Part shown: in pieces, positions 34,056 through 42,960 of the stretch | Position numbering within the stretch: the stretch's first letter is position 1 | How the letters are laid out: each line of letters starts with the position of its first letter | NCBI RefSeq assembly: GCF_028767025.1 | Contig: NZ_JAJQXX010000002.1 | Span: forward strand, 62,001 to 126,000 | DNA length: 64,000 bases | Reading direction: 5' to 3' | DNA from: Blautia sp. XA-2221 | GTDB taxonomy: Bacteria; Bacillota; Clostridia; Lachnospirales; Lachnospiraceae | The notes under the pieces: generated by a model | Seen by the model: the letters and a program-made list of their open reading frames with translations, nothing else | Database searches by the model: none | What the model was told of the DNA's origin: nothing | Made by a program: the position numbers and the translations under genes

Positions 34056-35374
34056 ACTACTTTACGGCTGATCAGGCCGGCTACAACTGCAGTAACTGCT
34101 TCAGCGATCCAGAAGGCATGCCATACTCCTACTGCGCCCAAAATTCTGCTGAGGACGAAGGCGGCAGGAATGATGATCAGTACATATCTGCACAGAGAGA
34201 TGATAAGAGAAGGAGTTCCCTTTCCAACTCCCTCCAGTGCGCCGCAGGTTGTAACGGACACAGCAGAAACCAGGAAGCCGGCGCTGATAATCCGGAGAGC
34301 TGTTTTTCCTGCAAGGATGGTTTCCGCATTGGAGGTGAACAGTCCCATCAGCTGTCCGGGAACTGCCAGACAGACAACTGTTCCGATGATCATAATGACG
34401 CTGCTCATGGCAAGCGTTACCATATAGATTTTTTTCACACGTTTGTGTTCTCCTGCTCCATAGTTATATCCGATCACAGGGCGCATACCCTGGACGATTC
34501 CGTTGGCAGGAAGATAAAGGAAGGTCTGAAGCTTATAATAAATTCCGAGAATTACCACATAGCTCTGGGAGTAGACAGCAAGCAGACTGTTCAGTACGGA
34601 GATCAGAAGGGAGGGGAGCGCAATGTTCAGAATTGCCGGAATTCCCACAGCATAAAGTTTTTTATCTATGTTGCCGTCTGGTTTCAGACATGTTTTTCTG
34701 AGGCGTACCGGGATTGGGCGGGCGAAATAGATCACCAGGTAAATGATCAGATTTAAAACCTGTCCAAGACCTGTTGCCAGAGCAGCGCCTTCAATTCCAA
34801 GCGCAGGGAAAGGACCAAGGCCAAAGATCAGAACCGGATCCAGTATAATATTGGTAATACAGCCGCACATCATTGAAAACATGGTAACTTTCATTCTTCC
34901 GACTGCCTGGAAAATTTTGTCAAAAGCAAGGTCAAGCCCTATCACAACAGAAAAGGCAAAAACGATGCCGGAATATCTTACACCCAGATCAATAACTTTT
35001 TTATCCGGTGTAAAAAGACCCAGAAAAGACGGCATGATCAGGGTACAGACAATCATCATGATCAGTCCGTGTACAGCGGACAGGATTGTGCCGTGAGTAG
35101 CGGCAATATCTGCATTGTGTTTATTTCCTGCCCCCAGATGAAAGGCAATCTGTGAGCTGATTCCCACGCCAAAACCAATGGCAATGGCATTGACCAGGTT
35201 CTGGATGGGAAAGACCAGAGATAGGGCTGTCATGGCATCTTCACTGATCTGCGCAACAAAGAAACTGTCTACTATATTATATAAAGAGTTTACCAGCATG
35301 GAGATCACCATGGGAAGAGCCATGGACATGATCAGAGGAAATACTGGTTTTTCTTTCATAAAAGTATTGTTCAT
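34043..35374 (-). CDS. MATE family efflux transporter
   Basis: A 443-residue, 12-helix multidrug/toxin extrusion transporter coupled to Na+ or H+. The N-terminus MALPMVISMLVNSLYNIVDS plus FVAQISEDAMTALSLVFPIQ, and the second-half equivalent (LPANGIVQGMRPVIGYNYGA near residues 283-302) are typical of the DinF/NorM-like Clostridia MATE branch. The product is in the cytoplasmic membrane. It is a monocistronic gene facing the Rhs array, with AGGAATGTAAATG at the start. Substrate unknown. Confidence 0.93.
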   Translation of the reverse strand: MNNTFMKEKPVFPLIMSMALPMVISMLVNSLYNIVDSFFVAQISEDAMTALSLVFPIQNLVNAIAIGFGVGISSQIAFHLGAGNKHNADIAATHGTILSAVHGLIMMIVCTLIMPSFLGLFTPDKKVIDLGVRYSGIVFAFSVVIGLDLAFDKIFQAVGRMKVTMFSMMCGCITNIILDPVLIFGLGPFPALGIEGAALATGLGQVLNLIIYLVIYFARPIPVRLRKTCLKPDGNIDKKLYAVGIPAILNIALPSLLISVLNSLLAVYSQSYVVILGIYYKLQTFLYLPANGIVQGMRPVIGYNYGAGEHKRVKKIYMVTLAMSSVIMIIGTVVCLAVPGQLMGLFTSNAETILAGKTALRIISAGFLVSAVSVTTCGALEGVGKGTPSLIISLCRYVLIIIPAAFVLSRILGAVGVWHAFWIAEAVTAVVAGLISRKVVWGH

Positions 35375-35467
35375 TTACATTCCTCTTGTCTGTTCGTTTA
35401 TAAAAAGGCTTTTATGGCGAAAAGTGGCTTAGCCAAAAAAGTCCACACTCTGTTTTGGACAGGTGAC

Positions 35468-35497
35468 ATTGTAGCATGGCATAAGCTGTGCCGTCAA
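35468..35497 (-). promoter_or_regulatory. MATE promoter and hairpin-rich leader
   Basis: On the minus strand TTGACG (35497-35492), 18-bp spacer, TACAAT (35473-35468). The ~90-nt leader to the ATG holds GTCCA...TGGAC followed by TTTTTT (35460-35431) and GGCT...AGCC followed by TTTTT, so attenuation is possible. The rest of 35498-35735, before the PlsY-like gene, shows a TTGACA at 35606 but no clear second element. Confidence 0.5.
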
Positions 35498-35735
35498 GAG
35501 CGGTTTGTCTTTTTGTTGCGTGTATTTTTTTGTTGTGATACACTGGGGGTATCTTGCAGAAAAATTAACAGTCAGTATGAGTAGAGTGTTGTAACAGGAA
35601 ATTTTTTGACAGGTGATAGGAAATTTATAAAAATCTGTGACCGGGAAAATAGACATTCAGAAATCAGAAGAGAAGACGGATGCGGGTCTGAACTGACTGT
35701 GAAATTTTATTTGCAGCAGGAAAGCAGGTTGGATT

Positions 35736-36344
35736 ATGAAATATGGATATTTTTTCTATGTAATTATGGGATTTTTATCAGGAAGCATTTTATTTGGACG
35801 TCTGATTCCCATGATCTTCAGGGGCGTGGATGTTCAGACAGAGTCTGAGGATGGAAACCCGGGAACATTTAATGCATTTGCTTGTGGAGGCGTTTTTTGC
35901 GGGATACTGGTTCTTCTGGCAGATCTGGGAAAGGGAGCGATTCCGGTTGCGCTGTGTGCAAGAGCGCTGGGGATAAACTCCTGGATGTTTGCGCTGGTAA
36001 TGGCAGCGCCTGTGTTCGGACATGCTCATTCTCTGTTTCAGAAAGGCCATGGGGGCAAGGCGATTGCAGTATCTTTTGGCGTACTGATCGGGCTGCTTCC
36101 TCTGTGGCAGCCGCTGGCAGCTCTGATTTTCTGGTATCTGCTGTTTATTATCGCAATACCTGCCAGATCTAACACCAGAAAGAGCGTATATACATTCCTG
36201 ATTTTCGCCGCTACTGTTATGCTGACTGTGCCCAACAGAACAGTTTTGTCCGGATGTATCCTGATGTCGGGAATTGTAATACATAAACATTGTCTGAAGG
36301 CAAATGCCGCATACAGGCGAGGAGAGGAAGGGAAACTTGAATGA
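35736..36344 (+). CDS. PlsY-like glycerol-3-phosphate acyltransferase
   Basis: A 202-residue membrane protein with the PlsY motifs: SGSILFGRL (about 11-19), NPGTFNAFACGG (about 45-56, the glycerol-phosphate site), DLGKGAIPVALC (about 67-78) and FGHAHSLFQKGHGGKAIAVS (about 92-111, acyl-phosphate site). PlsY transfers acyl from acyl-phosphate to glycerol-3-phosphate in the membrane. Motif 2 departs slightly from the housekeeping GSGNxGxTN form. Its last codons overlap the next gene, a glycolipid-type glycosyltransferase, by 4 bp, so this may be a second copy dedicated to a special lipid. That is inference; the main plsY may be elsewhere. Confidence 0.82.
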   Translation: MKYGYFFYVIMGFLSGSILFGRLIPMIFRGVDVQTESEDGNPGTFNAFACGGVFCGILVLLADLGKGAIPVALCARALGINSWMFALVMAAPVFGHAHSLFQKGHGGKAIAVSFGVLIGLLPLWQPLAALIFWYLLFIIAIPARSNTRKSVYTFLIFAATVMLTVPNRTVLSGCILMSGIVIHKHCLKANAAYRRGEEGKLE

Positions 36345-37465
36345 AAGCACTGATTTTGTCCTGCAATACAGGAGGCGGGCATAATTCTGCAGCCCGGGCG
36401 ATTGCAGAGGAAATGCAGGAGCGAGGTGACGAGGCATATGTGCTGGATTATCTCTGTCTTGCAGGAGAGGGAGTTTCGCGTCTGGTAGGGGACGGATATG
36501 TTCAGATCGTCAAAAAAACTCCCAGACTTTTTGGCCTTTTTTATAAGCTGGGAATGATAGCCAGCCGGTTGCTGAAGAAATCTCCTGTGTACTATATTAA
36601 TGGAAGAATGGCAAAGTATCTGGACGGATATTTACGTGAACATCCGGTTGATGTGCTGATCATGCCGCATCTTTATCCTGCAGAAACAATTACTTATATG
36701 AAGCGAAAAGGTCTGAAGCTTCCGCTTACGGTGGCAGTCATGACAGATTACACCTGTATTCCCTTCTGGGAGGAAACAGACTGTGATTATTATGTGCTTC
36801 CTCATGAAGCTCTGAAAAAATCCTGTATCAGACGGGGGATTCCTGCTGAGAAACTTCTGGCTTTTGGAATTCCTGTGGCAAAGAATTGTCGAAGAAAGAT
36901 AAGCAGAGAACAGGCAAGAGAAAAGCTGGGACTTGATCCGGAAGGCAGATATTTTCTGGCAGCCGGAGGAAGTATGGGAGCCGGAGATCTTTCCGAGCTT
37001 GTAAAAAAACTTCTGGAAGGCACATCTCAGGAAAAAATTCTTGTTATCTGCGGAAGCAATACTAAGGCGGAGCAGAAACTGAAAAAAGAGTTCTGTAAAC
37101 AGTCTCGGGTGCAGATTCTTGGATTTACTACTCAGATGTCTCTGTATCTGAAAGCATGTGATGTTCTTTTTACAAAGCCGGGCGGCCTGACATCTACAGA
37201 AGCGGCAGTGACGGGTGTGCCGATGATCCACACGGCGCCTATTCCCGGATGCGAGACAGTAAACCGTAGGTTTTTTATGAAGGCAGGCATGAGCTGGTCT
37301 GCGCTCACCCTCAATGGACAGGTGGAAAAAGGAATCCAGCTTATGAACGATCCTGAGGCGGCTGACGAGATGGTTAGAGCTCAGAAAAAACAGATTCACG
37401 GAGAAGCCGTGGAAAGACTGTATAAATTTATCAACAGAGAAATCAGGAAAAGAGACAATTTCTGA
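36341..37465 (+). CDS. MGDG synthase/UgtP-like glycosyltransferase
   Basis: A 374-residue GT28-type enzyme. The N-terminus MKALILSCNTGGGHNSAARA is the MGDG-synthase signature (T/NGGGH), and the C-terminal half has the UDP-sugar region FTKPGGLTSTEAAVTGVPMI (about 278-297). Such enzymes add glucose or galactose to diacylglycerol at the membrane surface. ATG overlaps the stop of the PlsY-like gene (ATGA). Together they could make a glycolipid starting from glycerol-3-phosphate. The exact sugar is not predictable. Confidence 0.87.
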   Translation: MKALILSCNTGGGHNSAARAIAEEMQERGDEAYVLDYLCLAGEGVSRLVGDGYVQIVKKTPRLFGLFYKLGMIASRLLKKSPVYYINGRMAKYLDGYLREHPVDVLIMPHLYPAETITYMKRKGLKLPLTVAVMTDYTCIPFWEETDCDYYVLPHEALKKSCIRRGIPAEKLLAFGIPVAKNCRRKISREQAREKLGLDPEGRYFLAAGGSMGAGDLSELVKKLLEGTSQEKILVICGSNTKAEQKLKKEFCKQSRVQILGFTTQMSLYLKACDVLFTKPGGLTSTEAAVTGVPMIHTAPIPGCETVNRRFFMKAGMSWSALTLNGQVEKGIQLMNDPEAADEMVRAQKKQIHGEAVERLYKFINREIRKRDNF

Positions 37466-37472
37466 ACAGTAA

Positions 37473-37514
37473 AGAAATCCCCCTGGGAGGGTTGCAGGAG
37501 GGATTTCTTTTTTT
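37473..37514 (+). terminator. Terminator after the lipid gene pair
   Basis: GAAATCCC (37474-37481) pairs with GGGATTTC (37500-37507), followed by TTTTTTT. Confidence 0.85.
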
Positions 37515-37592
37515 ATATAATAAAACCATCTATAAAATAGGAACTTCTTTTTTATAAAAAGAACATAAGGACAGAAAAGAGCAGAAGGGATC

Positions 37593-40043
37593 ATGAATAC
37601 GTTAAAAGAAGAAATCCATGCCTACTGGACGCAGCGTGCAGAGGGCTATTCAGAATATAATCAGCAGGAGCTGGCAGATGCCAGACGAAATATGTGGAAG
37701 AACAAGCTTCTTTCTCTTCTTGAAGAGAACTTTCCGGGAAAGAAACCGGAGGAACTGAAGATTCTTGATGTGGGAACCGGACCGGGGTTTTTTGCTCTGC
37801 TTCTTGCGGAAGCCGGATATCAGGTAACTGCAGCAGATGTTACAGAGGAGATGCTGAAAGAGGCAAAAAAGAATACAGGAGTGTTTGCGGAAAAAATTAT
37901 CTGGAAGATCAGTGACGCGCAGGATCTGGAATTGGAAGACTGCGAATTTGACGCAGTATTTTCCAGAAACGTGACCTGGAATCTGGAAAATCCGGGACAG
38001 GCGTATGAGGAATGGATACGTGTGCTGAAACCGGGAGGACTTCTGTGTAATTTTGACGCAGATTGGTACGGTCATCTTTATGATGAGGAAAAGCGCAGCG
38101 GTTACGAGAAGGATCGTCAGAGGGTGGAAGAAAAAAATCTGGAAGATTATTATACAGGAACAGACACTGAACGGATGGAGTCTATTGCCAGACAGGTTCC
38201 TTTAAGCAGACAGAAACGACCTCAATGGGATGTGGAAACTCTGAAAAATGCAGGACTGACAGACATAAGCTGCGACACAGAAGTGTGGAAACAGGTATGG
38301 ACAGAAGAAGAGATCATAAATAATGGCTCCACTCCCATTTTTCTTCTTTCCGGAAAAAAGAGAGAAAGTTTTTGCCTGAATAATATTTCTGTGGAGCCTG
38401 GAAAAGTATGGACGGGTTATCTGGAACTGGGACATGGTGAATTCCGGCTTCCGGCTGCTGTACTTCATGGAACACGACCGGGAAAAACCATACTGATCAC
38501 TGCGGGAGTGCACGGGGGCGAATATGTGGGGATACAGGCTGCCATTGAGCTGTCGCAAAAACTGAAGATACAGAAGGTGGCAGGTACCATAATTATTGTA
38601 AAAGCGCTTAATGTTCCGGCCTTTGAGCATAGAAATGGAAGTATGGGACTGACAGACGGGAAAAATCTGAACAGAGAATTTCCCGGAAATCCCACAGGCA
38701 CAGAAATGGAACGTCTTGCATGGGCAGTTTCCCATGAACTTCAGCCGGCAGCAGATTATTATATGGATCTGCATAGTGGGGATGATTATGAACAGCTGAC
38801 TCCTTACGTGTATTATGCGGGCATGGCAGATGAAGAAACAGTCAGTCAGTCAAGACGTATGGCGGAGCAGGTGGACGTACCCTACATGGTCCGTTCCAAT
38901 GTGGCGTCAGGGGGCTCTTATAACTATGCTGCTTCTCAGGGAATACCCAGTATTCTCATTGAGCGGGGCGGTATGGGAGCCTGGACCAGTGAAGAAGTAC
39001 GCTCTACAAGGAGAGATGTAAGAAATATTCTCTGCCACCTGGGAATTTATCAGGGAAAAAAGGATTATAGAACTTATTATCCTCTGGAGGTTACAGATAT
39101 CTGTTATCAGGACGCTTCCGGGGACGGGCTGTGGTATCCCTTTAAAAAGCCCGGTGATATGATACGGGAAGGGGAGATTCTGGGTGAAGTTCGGGATTAT
39201 GAAGGTGGTCTTCTGGAGCTGAGCGTGGCTGAGTATGACGGTGTGATCCTGTATCAGACCGGTACGCTTCAGGTACTGGGGGACGGGCCGATGATCGCCT
39301 ATGGAAAGATTGTAAATCCCTATGATGAGAGGAAAGAGAGAATTGTAAGCTACTGGGAAAAAAGAAGCCAAGATTTTCTGGAACACAAAAGGGCAGAGCT
39401 TCATAGTTCTATGGCTGAACGGTGGCTTTATGAAATAAAAAAGCAGATTCCCCGGGACAGAACTCTCAGAATCCTTGACGTAGGCTGCGGGGCGGGATTT
39501 TTTTCCGTACTTCTGGCAAAAGAAGGATATCAGGTTACAGGTGTGGATCTGACGCCTGATATGGTTGAAAATGCCAGAATACTTGCATCAGAGGAAAAAA
39601 CAGCCTGCGAGTTCCTTGTAATGGATGCGGAAAATCTGAGATTTGAAGATGAAAGCTTTGATGTGGTGATCTCCCGAAATCTTACCTGGACGCTTCCGGA
39701 TGTAAAACGTGCTTACAGAGAGTGGGTGCGCGTACTGAAAAAAGGCGGCACACTTTTGAATTTTGATGCAAATTACGGGCTCAGTGATTTTACAGATCTG
39801 TCAGAGCTTCCGGACAATCATGCCCATCAGGAGGTTGGCGATGAGATGATGAGAGAATGTGAGGAGATCAAGCGTCAGCTTCCCATCAGTTCCTACAGCC
39901 GTCCGGCCTGGGATCTGGAGACTCTGGGAGCAATGAAGCTTCAGGAATTTTCTGTGGATCTTGGAATCAGCAGCAGGATTTATGTGGAAAAGGACGAGTT
40001 TTATAATCCCACACCGATGTTTATGCTGAAAACCTGTAAATAA
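37593..40043 (+). CDS. Methyltransferase / AstE-like deacylase / methyltransferase fusion
   Basis: An 816-residue cytosolic protein made of three enzymes. Residues 1-255 are a class I SAM methyltransferase (motif I LDVGTGPGFFALLLAEAGYQ near 58-77). Residues about 265-565 are a succinylglutamate desuccinylase/aspartoacylase (M14 zinc) domain, with zinc ligands in GVHGGEYVG near 305, NLNREFPG, and DLHSGDDYEQLTPYVYY. Residues about 577-816 are a second methyltransferase (LDVGCGAGFFSVLLAKEGYQ near 627). The two methyltransferases are similar to each other, with SRN(V/L)TW and RVLK(P/K)GG in both, so one arose by duplication. All catalytic motifs look intact. It lies 22 bp before a LysR gene and upstream of a Nik/Opp-type importer, so it may act on an imported peptide or chelator. 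Substrate unknown. Confidence 0.87.
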   Translation: MNTLKEEIHAYWTQRAEGYSEYNQQELADARRNMWKNKLLSLLEENFPGKKPEELKILDVGTGPGFFALLLAEAGYQVTAADVTEEMLKEAKKNTGVFAEKIIWKISDAQDLELEDCEFDAVFSRNVTWNLENPGQAYEEWIRVLKPGGLLCNFDADWYGHLYDEEKRSGYEKDRQRVEEKNLEDYYTGTDTERMESIARQVPLSRQKRPQWDVETLKNAGLTDISCDTEVWKQVWTEEEIINNGSTPIFLLSGKKRESFCLNNISVEPGKVWTGYLELGHGEFRLPAAVLHGTRPGKTILITAGVHGGEYVGIQAAIELSQKLKIQKVAGTIIIVKALNVPAFEHRNGSMGLTDGKNLNREFPGNPTGTEMERLAWAVSHELQPAADYYMDLHSGDDYEQLTPYVYYAGMADEETVSQSRRMAEQVDVPYMVRSNVASGGSYNYAASQGIPSILIERGGMGAWTSEEVRSTRRDVRNILCHLGIYQGKKDYRTYYPLEVTDICYQDASGDGLWYPFKKPGDMIREGEILGEVRDYEGGLLELSVAEYDGVILYQTGTLQVLGDGPMIAYGKIVNPYDERKERIVSYWEKRSQDFLEHKRAELHSSMAERWLYEIKKQIPRDRTLRILDVGCGAGFFSVLLAKEGYQVTGVDLTPDMVENARILASEEKTACEFLVMDAENLRFEDESFDVVISRNLTWTLPDVKRAYREWVRVLKKGGTLLNFDANYGLSDFTDLSELPDNHAHQEVGDEMMRECEEIKRQLPISSYSRPAWDLETLGAMKLQEFSVDLGISSRIYVEKDEFYNPTPMFMLKTCK

Positions 40044-40065
40044 AAGAACTATAAAGGAAAAAATC

Positions 40066-40980
40066 ATGGATTTAAAACAGCTGCAGTATTTTGTGGCCTG
40101 CGCCCAGACCGGATCTGTCAGCGAGGCGGCAAAAATTTTATATTCCACTCAGCCCAGTGTCAGTAAGGTGGTAAAGGCTTTGGAAGATTCTCTGGGAATG
40201 CAGCTTTTTGAGCGGCTTCCCAGAGGGATCCGTCTTACACCGCAGGGAAGTCAGGTATATCATTATGCCTGCAAAATCGTAAGCGAGGTCACAAAACTGG
40301 AAGCCGTGGCAGAGCATGGGATGACAAAATGGCTCAGGATTTCGGCAAATCCCAGTTCCTGGTTTGCTACTCAGTTTGTGGACTTTTATAATGAGAATTA
40401 TGACAAAAACTATCATTTTCAGGTTTATACTGCAGGTGTCCGGACAGTGATGGAACGTGTCCGGGATTATCAGGATGATGTGGGCTTTGTCTATATTCTG
40501 GAACGGCAGAAAGAGGAATTTCTTTATGAACTGTCCAGAAACCGGATGGAATTTATTCCCCTGCAGGACACAGAAGCGATTGTTTATCCGGGAAGAAATT
40601 CATCTCTTTACGGGATCAAAAAAGACAGCCTGAGCTTTGAAGAACTTGACGGGGTGCGTCTGGTTCAGAATTATCAGGATGAATTTTTTGATATTGGAGC
40701 TTCCGGAAATTCGGAGAGCTTTTCATTAAAAAGTCTGGATGCTTCTGTGATCACAAACAGTGACTACATCATGGAAAGGCTTTTAAAAAACAGTGATGTT
40801 GTAAATATCAGCGGAAGCTATCTGTCTGAGAACAAAAAAGATACGATTCCCGGAATTCCGCTGAAGATGAAGGGAAGCCGGGTAATATTCGGATATATCA
40901 GACACAGGGGAGAAGAGCCTGACAGCAGTCTGAGAGAGTTTATCCATTTTCTGGAAGAACGGATCGGAAGCGATAAGTAA
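40066..40980 (+). CDS. LysR family transcriptional regulator
   Basis: A 304-residue LysR regulator. The winged HTH fills residues 1-60 (MDLKQLQYFVACAQTGSVSE, then STQPSVSKVVKALED and RLPRGIRLTPQG), and the rest is a periplasmic-binding-like effector domain. It lies 22 bp after the fusion gene and 166 bp before the importer operon, both on its strand. LysR proteins usually control adjacent genes, so it probably links the fusion enzyme and the importer. The effector is not evident. The 40981-41146 gap contains an AATGATG/CATCATT inverted repeat. Confidence 0.92.
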   Translation: MDLKQLQYFVACAQTGSVSEAAKILYSTQPSVSKVVKALEDSLGMQLFERLPRGIRLTPQGSQVYHYACKIVSEVTKLEAVAEHGMTKWLRISANPSSWFATQFVDFYNENYDKNYHFQVYTAGVRTVMERVRDYQDDVGFVYILERQKEEFLYELSRNRMEFIPLQDTEAIVYPGRNSSLYGIKKDSLSFEELDGVRLVQNYQDEFFDIGASGNSESFSLKSLDASVITNSDYIMERLLKNSDVVNISGSYLSENKKDTIPGIPLKMKGSRVIFGYIRHRGEEPDSSLREFIHFLEERIGSDK

Positions 40981-41146
40981 AATGATGAAAAAGCACATAA
41001 AAAAACATCATTCAAGGAGATTTGGAATTTGGGTCAGGCTACTGTGAACAGAGTGAACAGTATCAAAGAAGATTATCCGGAAAATCTGTAAACGAATAAT
41101 GTGCAGTGGTAACAGAAATTCTGCAAATAAACAGAGGATAAAATTT

Positions 41147-42091
41147 ATGTTGAAATATATAGGAAAAAGGCTGCTTCAGTTAATTCCCGTTCTGATCGGG
41201 ATTACGTTTCTGTCCTTTGCCATGATGCGCCTTGCAGGGGGAGATGCAGTAACCTACATGTATGAAAACGCAGGGGCAGTTGTCGATCAGGAGGTCATTG
41301 ACCAGGCAAAAAAAGAATACGGTCTGGATCAGCCTTTTCTGGTACAGTACGGCAGATGGCTTGCCGGAATGGTTACAGGCGATATGGGAACCAGTTATGT
41401 ATCCGGGCAGAAAGTATATGATACTTTTATGGAAAAGCTTCCGGCAACCATACTTCTTACGGTTTCTTCTATGGCAGTGACTATGCTGATAGCCATCCCG
41501 CTTGGGATTTTTTCTGCTATACGCCATAATCGATGGGCAGATTATCTGATACGGTTTTTGAGCTTTATCGGGAATTCTGCACCGAATTTTTTTGCGGCGC
41601 TGATCTTAATGTATATATTTTCTGTAAGGCTTGGATGGCTGCCGGTCATCACATCAGAAAATATTGTGGCAAGTCTTGTGCTGCCTACGCTCACCCTTGC
41701 CATCGCTATGGCGGCAAAATATATCCGACAGATCAGAGCTGCTGTGCTGGAGGAGCTGAATAAGGATTATGTGATGGGCGCCAGGGCAAGGGGCGTCAGA
41801 GGAAGTGTGATCGTCTGGAAAAATGTTCTGAGGGTATCCATGCTGACCATAGTGACACTGATGGCTTTGTCTGTGGGAAGTCTTTTGGGGGGAACTACGA
41901 TTGTAGAATCTATTTTTATGTGGGACGGCGTAGGGAAAATGGCTGTAGATGCTATTACTATGAGAGATTATCCTATTGTTCAGGCATATGTGGCGTGGAT
42001 GGCAGTGATTTATGTAGTTGTGAATCTGATTACAGACATTGTGTATCATTATCTGGATCCCCGTGTAAGACTGGGAGGTGAGCAGAAATGA
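41147..42091 (+). CDS. Opp/Dpp/Nik-type ABC permease, NikB-like (system 1)
   Basis: A 314-residue inner-membrane permease with six helices. The N-terminus MLKYIGKRLLQLIPVLIGIT is the DppB/NikB signature, and the cytosolic EAA loop reads LNKDYVMGARARGVRGSV. The start at 41147 is chosen because MLKYIGKRLL is the family start and GAGG lies upstream; the earlier ATG lengthens it by 16 odd residues. Ends overlapping the next permease by 4 bp. It forms the channel with the product of 42088. Confidence 0.9.
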   Translation: MLKYIGKRLLQLIPVLIGITFLSFAMMRLAGGDAVTYMYENAGAVVDQEVIDQAKKEYGLDQPFLVQYGRWLAGMVTGDMGTSYVSGQKVYDTFMEKLPATILLTVSSMAVTMLIAIPLGIFSAIRHNRWADYLIRFLSFIGNSAPNFFAALILMYIFSVRLGWLPVITSENIVASLVLPTLTLAIAMAAKYIRQIRAAVLEELNKDYVMGARARGVRGSVIVWKNVLRVSMLTIVTLMALSVGSLLGGTTIVESIFMWDGVGKMAVDAITMRDYPIVQAYVAWMAVIYVVVNLITDIVYHYLDPRVRLGGEQK

Positions 42092-42960
42092 GAAAGCAAA
42101 AGAACGGTTCATCCTCTGTGTATAAGCCGGGAACAGATCCCGTAAAAGTAAGGCTTATTGTACTGGCAGTTCTGGCAGCGCTGCTTCTTTTGACAGCTCT
42201 GTGTGCAAAATATATCTGTCCTTACGATCCCTATGAGCAGAATCTCCTGCTGGCAAAGCAGCCGCCGGGGCCGGAGCATCTGCTGGGAACAGACCGCTAT
42301 GGGCGCGATATGCTTTCCAGAATTCTGGTAGGCGGAACCACCAGTGTTTTTTCCACTCTGATCCTGGTGACCATTACAACAGTAACGGGAACTCTTGTGG
42401 GAATTATCTGTGGTTGGCGAGGAGGCCTTGTGGATGCCTTCCTTATGAGGATATCAGATCTGTTTCTGGCATTTCCGAGCCTTGTGTTTGCATTAGCTGT
42501 GGCAGGGGTTCTGGGCGGCGGCGTACAGAATGCGGTACTTGCGCTGGCCGTGGTAAGTTGGCCGAAGTTTGCCAGACTGGCCAGAGGGCTGACCCTGACC
42601 CAGAAAGAGGCGCCTTATATGATGGCGGCCAGACTTTCCGGCAGCAGCACGCCTGCTTTGCTTCTGCGCCATATCCTGCCTAATATTGCAGGACCTGTTC
42701 TTGTAACGGCAGTTCTGGATATTGGCACTATGATGATGGAGCTTGCTGGCTTATCCTTTCTGGGACTTGGGGTACAGCCGCCGGCAGCAGAGTGGGGAAG
42801 CATGATCAATGAGGGCAGAAGCCTTCTGCAGATTGCACCGTGGATGTCACTGGCACCGGGAGCTGCGATTTTTGTAACTGTACTGATTTTTAACCTTCTG
42901 GGAGATACACTGAGAGATTATCTGGACCCGGAACACAAGAAGAAAAGAGGTAGAAAATGA
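42088..42960 (+). CDS. Opp/Dpp/Nik-type ABC permease, NikC-like (system 1)
   Basis: A 290-residue permease of the DppC/NikC type. The N-terminal helix near residue 20-40 is followed by HLLGTDRYGRDMLSRILVGG (about 63-82), the family hallmark, and an EAA loop. ATG overlaps the stop of the NikB-like gene and its own stop overlaps the ATG of the binding-protein gene (both ATGA), so the operon is tightly coupled. Confidence 0.92.
   Translation: MRKQKNGSSSVYKPGTDPVKVRLIVLAVLAALLLLTALCAKYICPYDPYEQNLLLAKQPPGPEHLLGTDRYGRDMLSRILVGGTTSVFSTLILVTITTVTGTLVGIICGWRGGLVDAFLMRISDLFLAFPSLVFALAVAGVLGGGVQNAVLALAVVSWPKFARLARGLTLTQKEAPYMMAARLSGSSTPALLLRHILPNIAGPVLVTAVLDIGTMMMELAGLSFLGLGVQPPAAEWGSMINEGRSLLQIAPWMSLAPGAAIFVTVLIFNLLGDTLRDYLDPEHKKKRGRK

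Noticed and set aside
36632-37594. 320-codon open frame opposite the MGDG-type gene
   Set aside because: Antisense to a well-supported glycosyltransferase; Ser/Phe/His-rich translation typical of a shadow frame.
41014-41099. 25-codon frame starting TTG before the NikB-like gene
   Set aside because: AAGGAG is only 2 nt from the TTG and the peptide has no conserved look; not enough support.
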